Below, one piece after another: positions 5,821 through 5,870 of a stretch of DNA of 5,870 bases (positions are counted from its first letter, which is position 1; each line of letters begins with the position of its first letter). Both the position numbers and the translations under genes were made by a program. Where the stretch lies: the NCBI GenBank assembly GCA_018664265.1, contig JABJOR010000469.1:1-5870 (forward strand), written 5' to 3'. The DNA comes from Rhodospirillales bacterium. GTDB taxonomy: Bacteria > Pseudomonadota > Alphaproteobacteria > Rhodospirillales > Casp-alpha2. The notes under the pieces were generated by a model. It had not been told where the DNA came from and did not search any database. It saw nothing but the letters and a program-made list of their open reading frames with translations.

Positions 5821-5829
5821 TATAAAGAG
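5816..5829. promoter_or_regulatory. 14-bp perfect palindrome upstream of PPSR
   Basis: CTCTTTATAAAGAG reads the same on both strands. It overlaps the PPSR ribosome site and contains TTTATAAA, which could double as a -10 region. It may be an operator for a dimeric regulator or an origin element; the short stem with no loop makes an intrinsic RNA terminator unlikely. Confidence 0.45.
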
Positions 5830-5839
5830 CTGAAAAAAC

Positions 5840-5848
5840 TGGGGATAA
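5840..5848 (-). promoter_or_regulatory. DnaA-box-like 9-mer near the right edge
   Basis: TTATCCCCA on the minus strand matches TTATNCACA at 8 of 9 positions. It has the same orientation as the box at 5806-5814 and is followed on the plus strand by an AT-rich tract (5855-5870, TTTTAAAATTTTGAAT) that would suit an unwinding region. The window ends here, so the rest of any origin cannot be seen. Confidence 0.45.
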
Positions 5849-5870
5849 GTCGGCTTTTAAAATTTTGAAT

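Noticed and set aside
1..5870. A hidden defence, mobile or otherwise undescribed multi-gene system
   Set aside because: Every long open frame with good coding character belongs to a known core family, the order is the standard alphaproteobacterial one, and no tRNA, attachment site, transposase or CRISPR repeat is visible.

Overview
This window is a compact stretch of an alphaproteobacterial chromosome, made almost entirely of core housekeeping genes. Eight intact protein genes fill it; no RNA gene, mobile element, CRISPR array or defence system is visible. The assignment rests on gene order (PPSR/DUF299, maf, aroE, coaE, dnaQ, then secB and fxsA on the other strand, then a Tim44-domain gene), a hallmark of alphaproteobacteria, and on alphaproteobacterial protein features: a bacterial Tim44-domain protein and an FxsA with a tail ending in an IIDGEFDE-type motif. 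GC content looks moderate by eye. The genus cannot be named from this sequence.

Layout from left to right. A Tim44-domain membrane-anchored protein (25-801, minus) is divergent from fxsA (982-1497, plus), with 180 bp between the start codons. fxsA is followed by the export chaperone gene secB (1604-2122, plus), whose upstream gap holds three phased 10-bp GATAA repeats. secB converges on a five-gene minus-strand run (2149-5805). In transcription order this is PPSR, a Maf-family nucleotide pyrophosphatase, aroE, coaE and dnaQ. These genes are tightly packed: PPSR/maf share one base (TAATG), maf/aroE are 20 bp apart, aroE/coaE are 52 bp apart, and coaE/dnaQ overlap by 8 bp. One operon read from the right end is likely. 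A perfect 18-bp palindrome sits at the convergent secB/dnaQ junction.

The right edge is the most interesting part. In Caulobacter and relatives the chromosomal replication origin lies between hemE and the PPSR (RP001) gene. The 65 bp upstream of PPSR here carry two 8-of-9 matches to the DnaA box, a 14-bp perfect palindrome and an AT-rich end. The window therefore probably stops just at, or inside, the edge of the origin region.

Functionally the genes do not form one pathway. They cover PEP/pyruvate control (PPSR), nucleotide-pool cleaning (Maf), aromatic amino-acid synthesis (AroE), coenzyme A synthesis (CoaE), replication proofreading (DnaQ) and protein export or envelope functions (SecB, FxsA, Tim44-like). 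I found no convincing undescribed system; the findings are mainly regulatory DNA and details of gene architecture.
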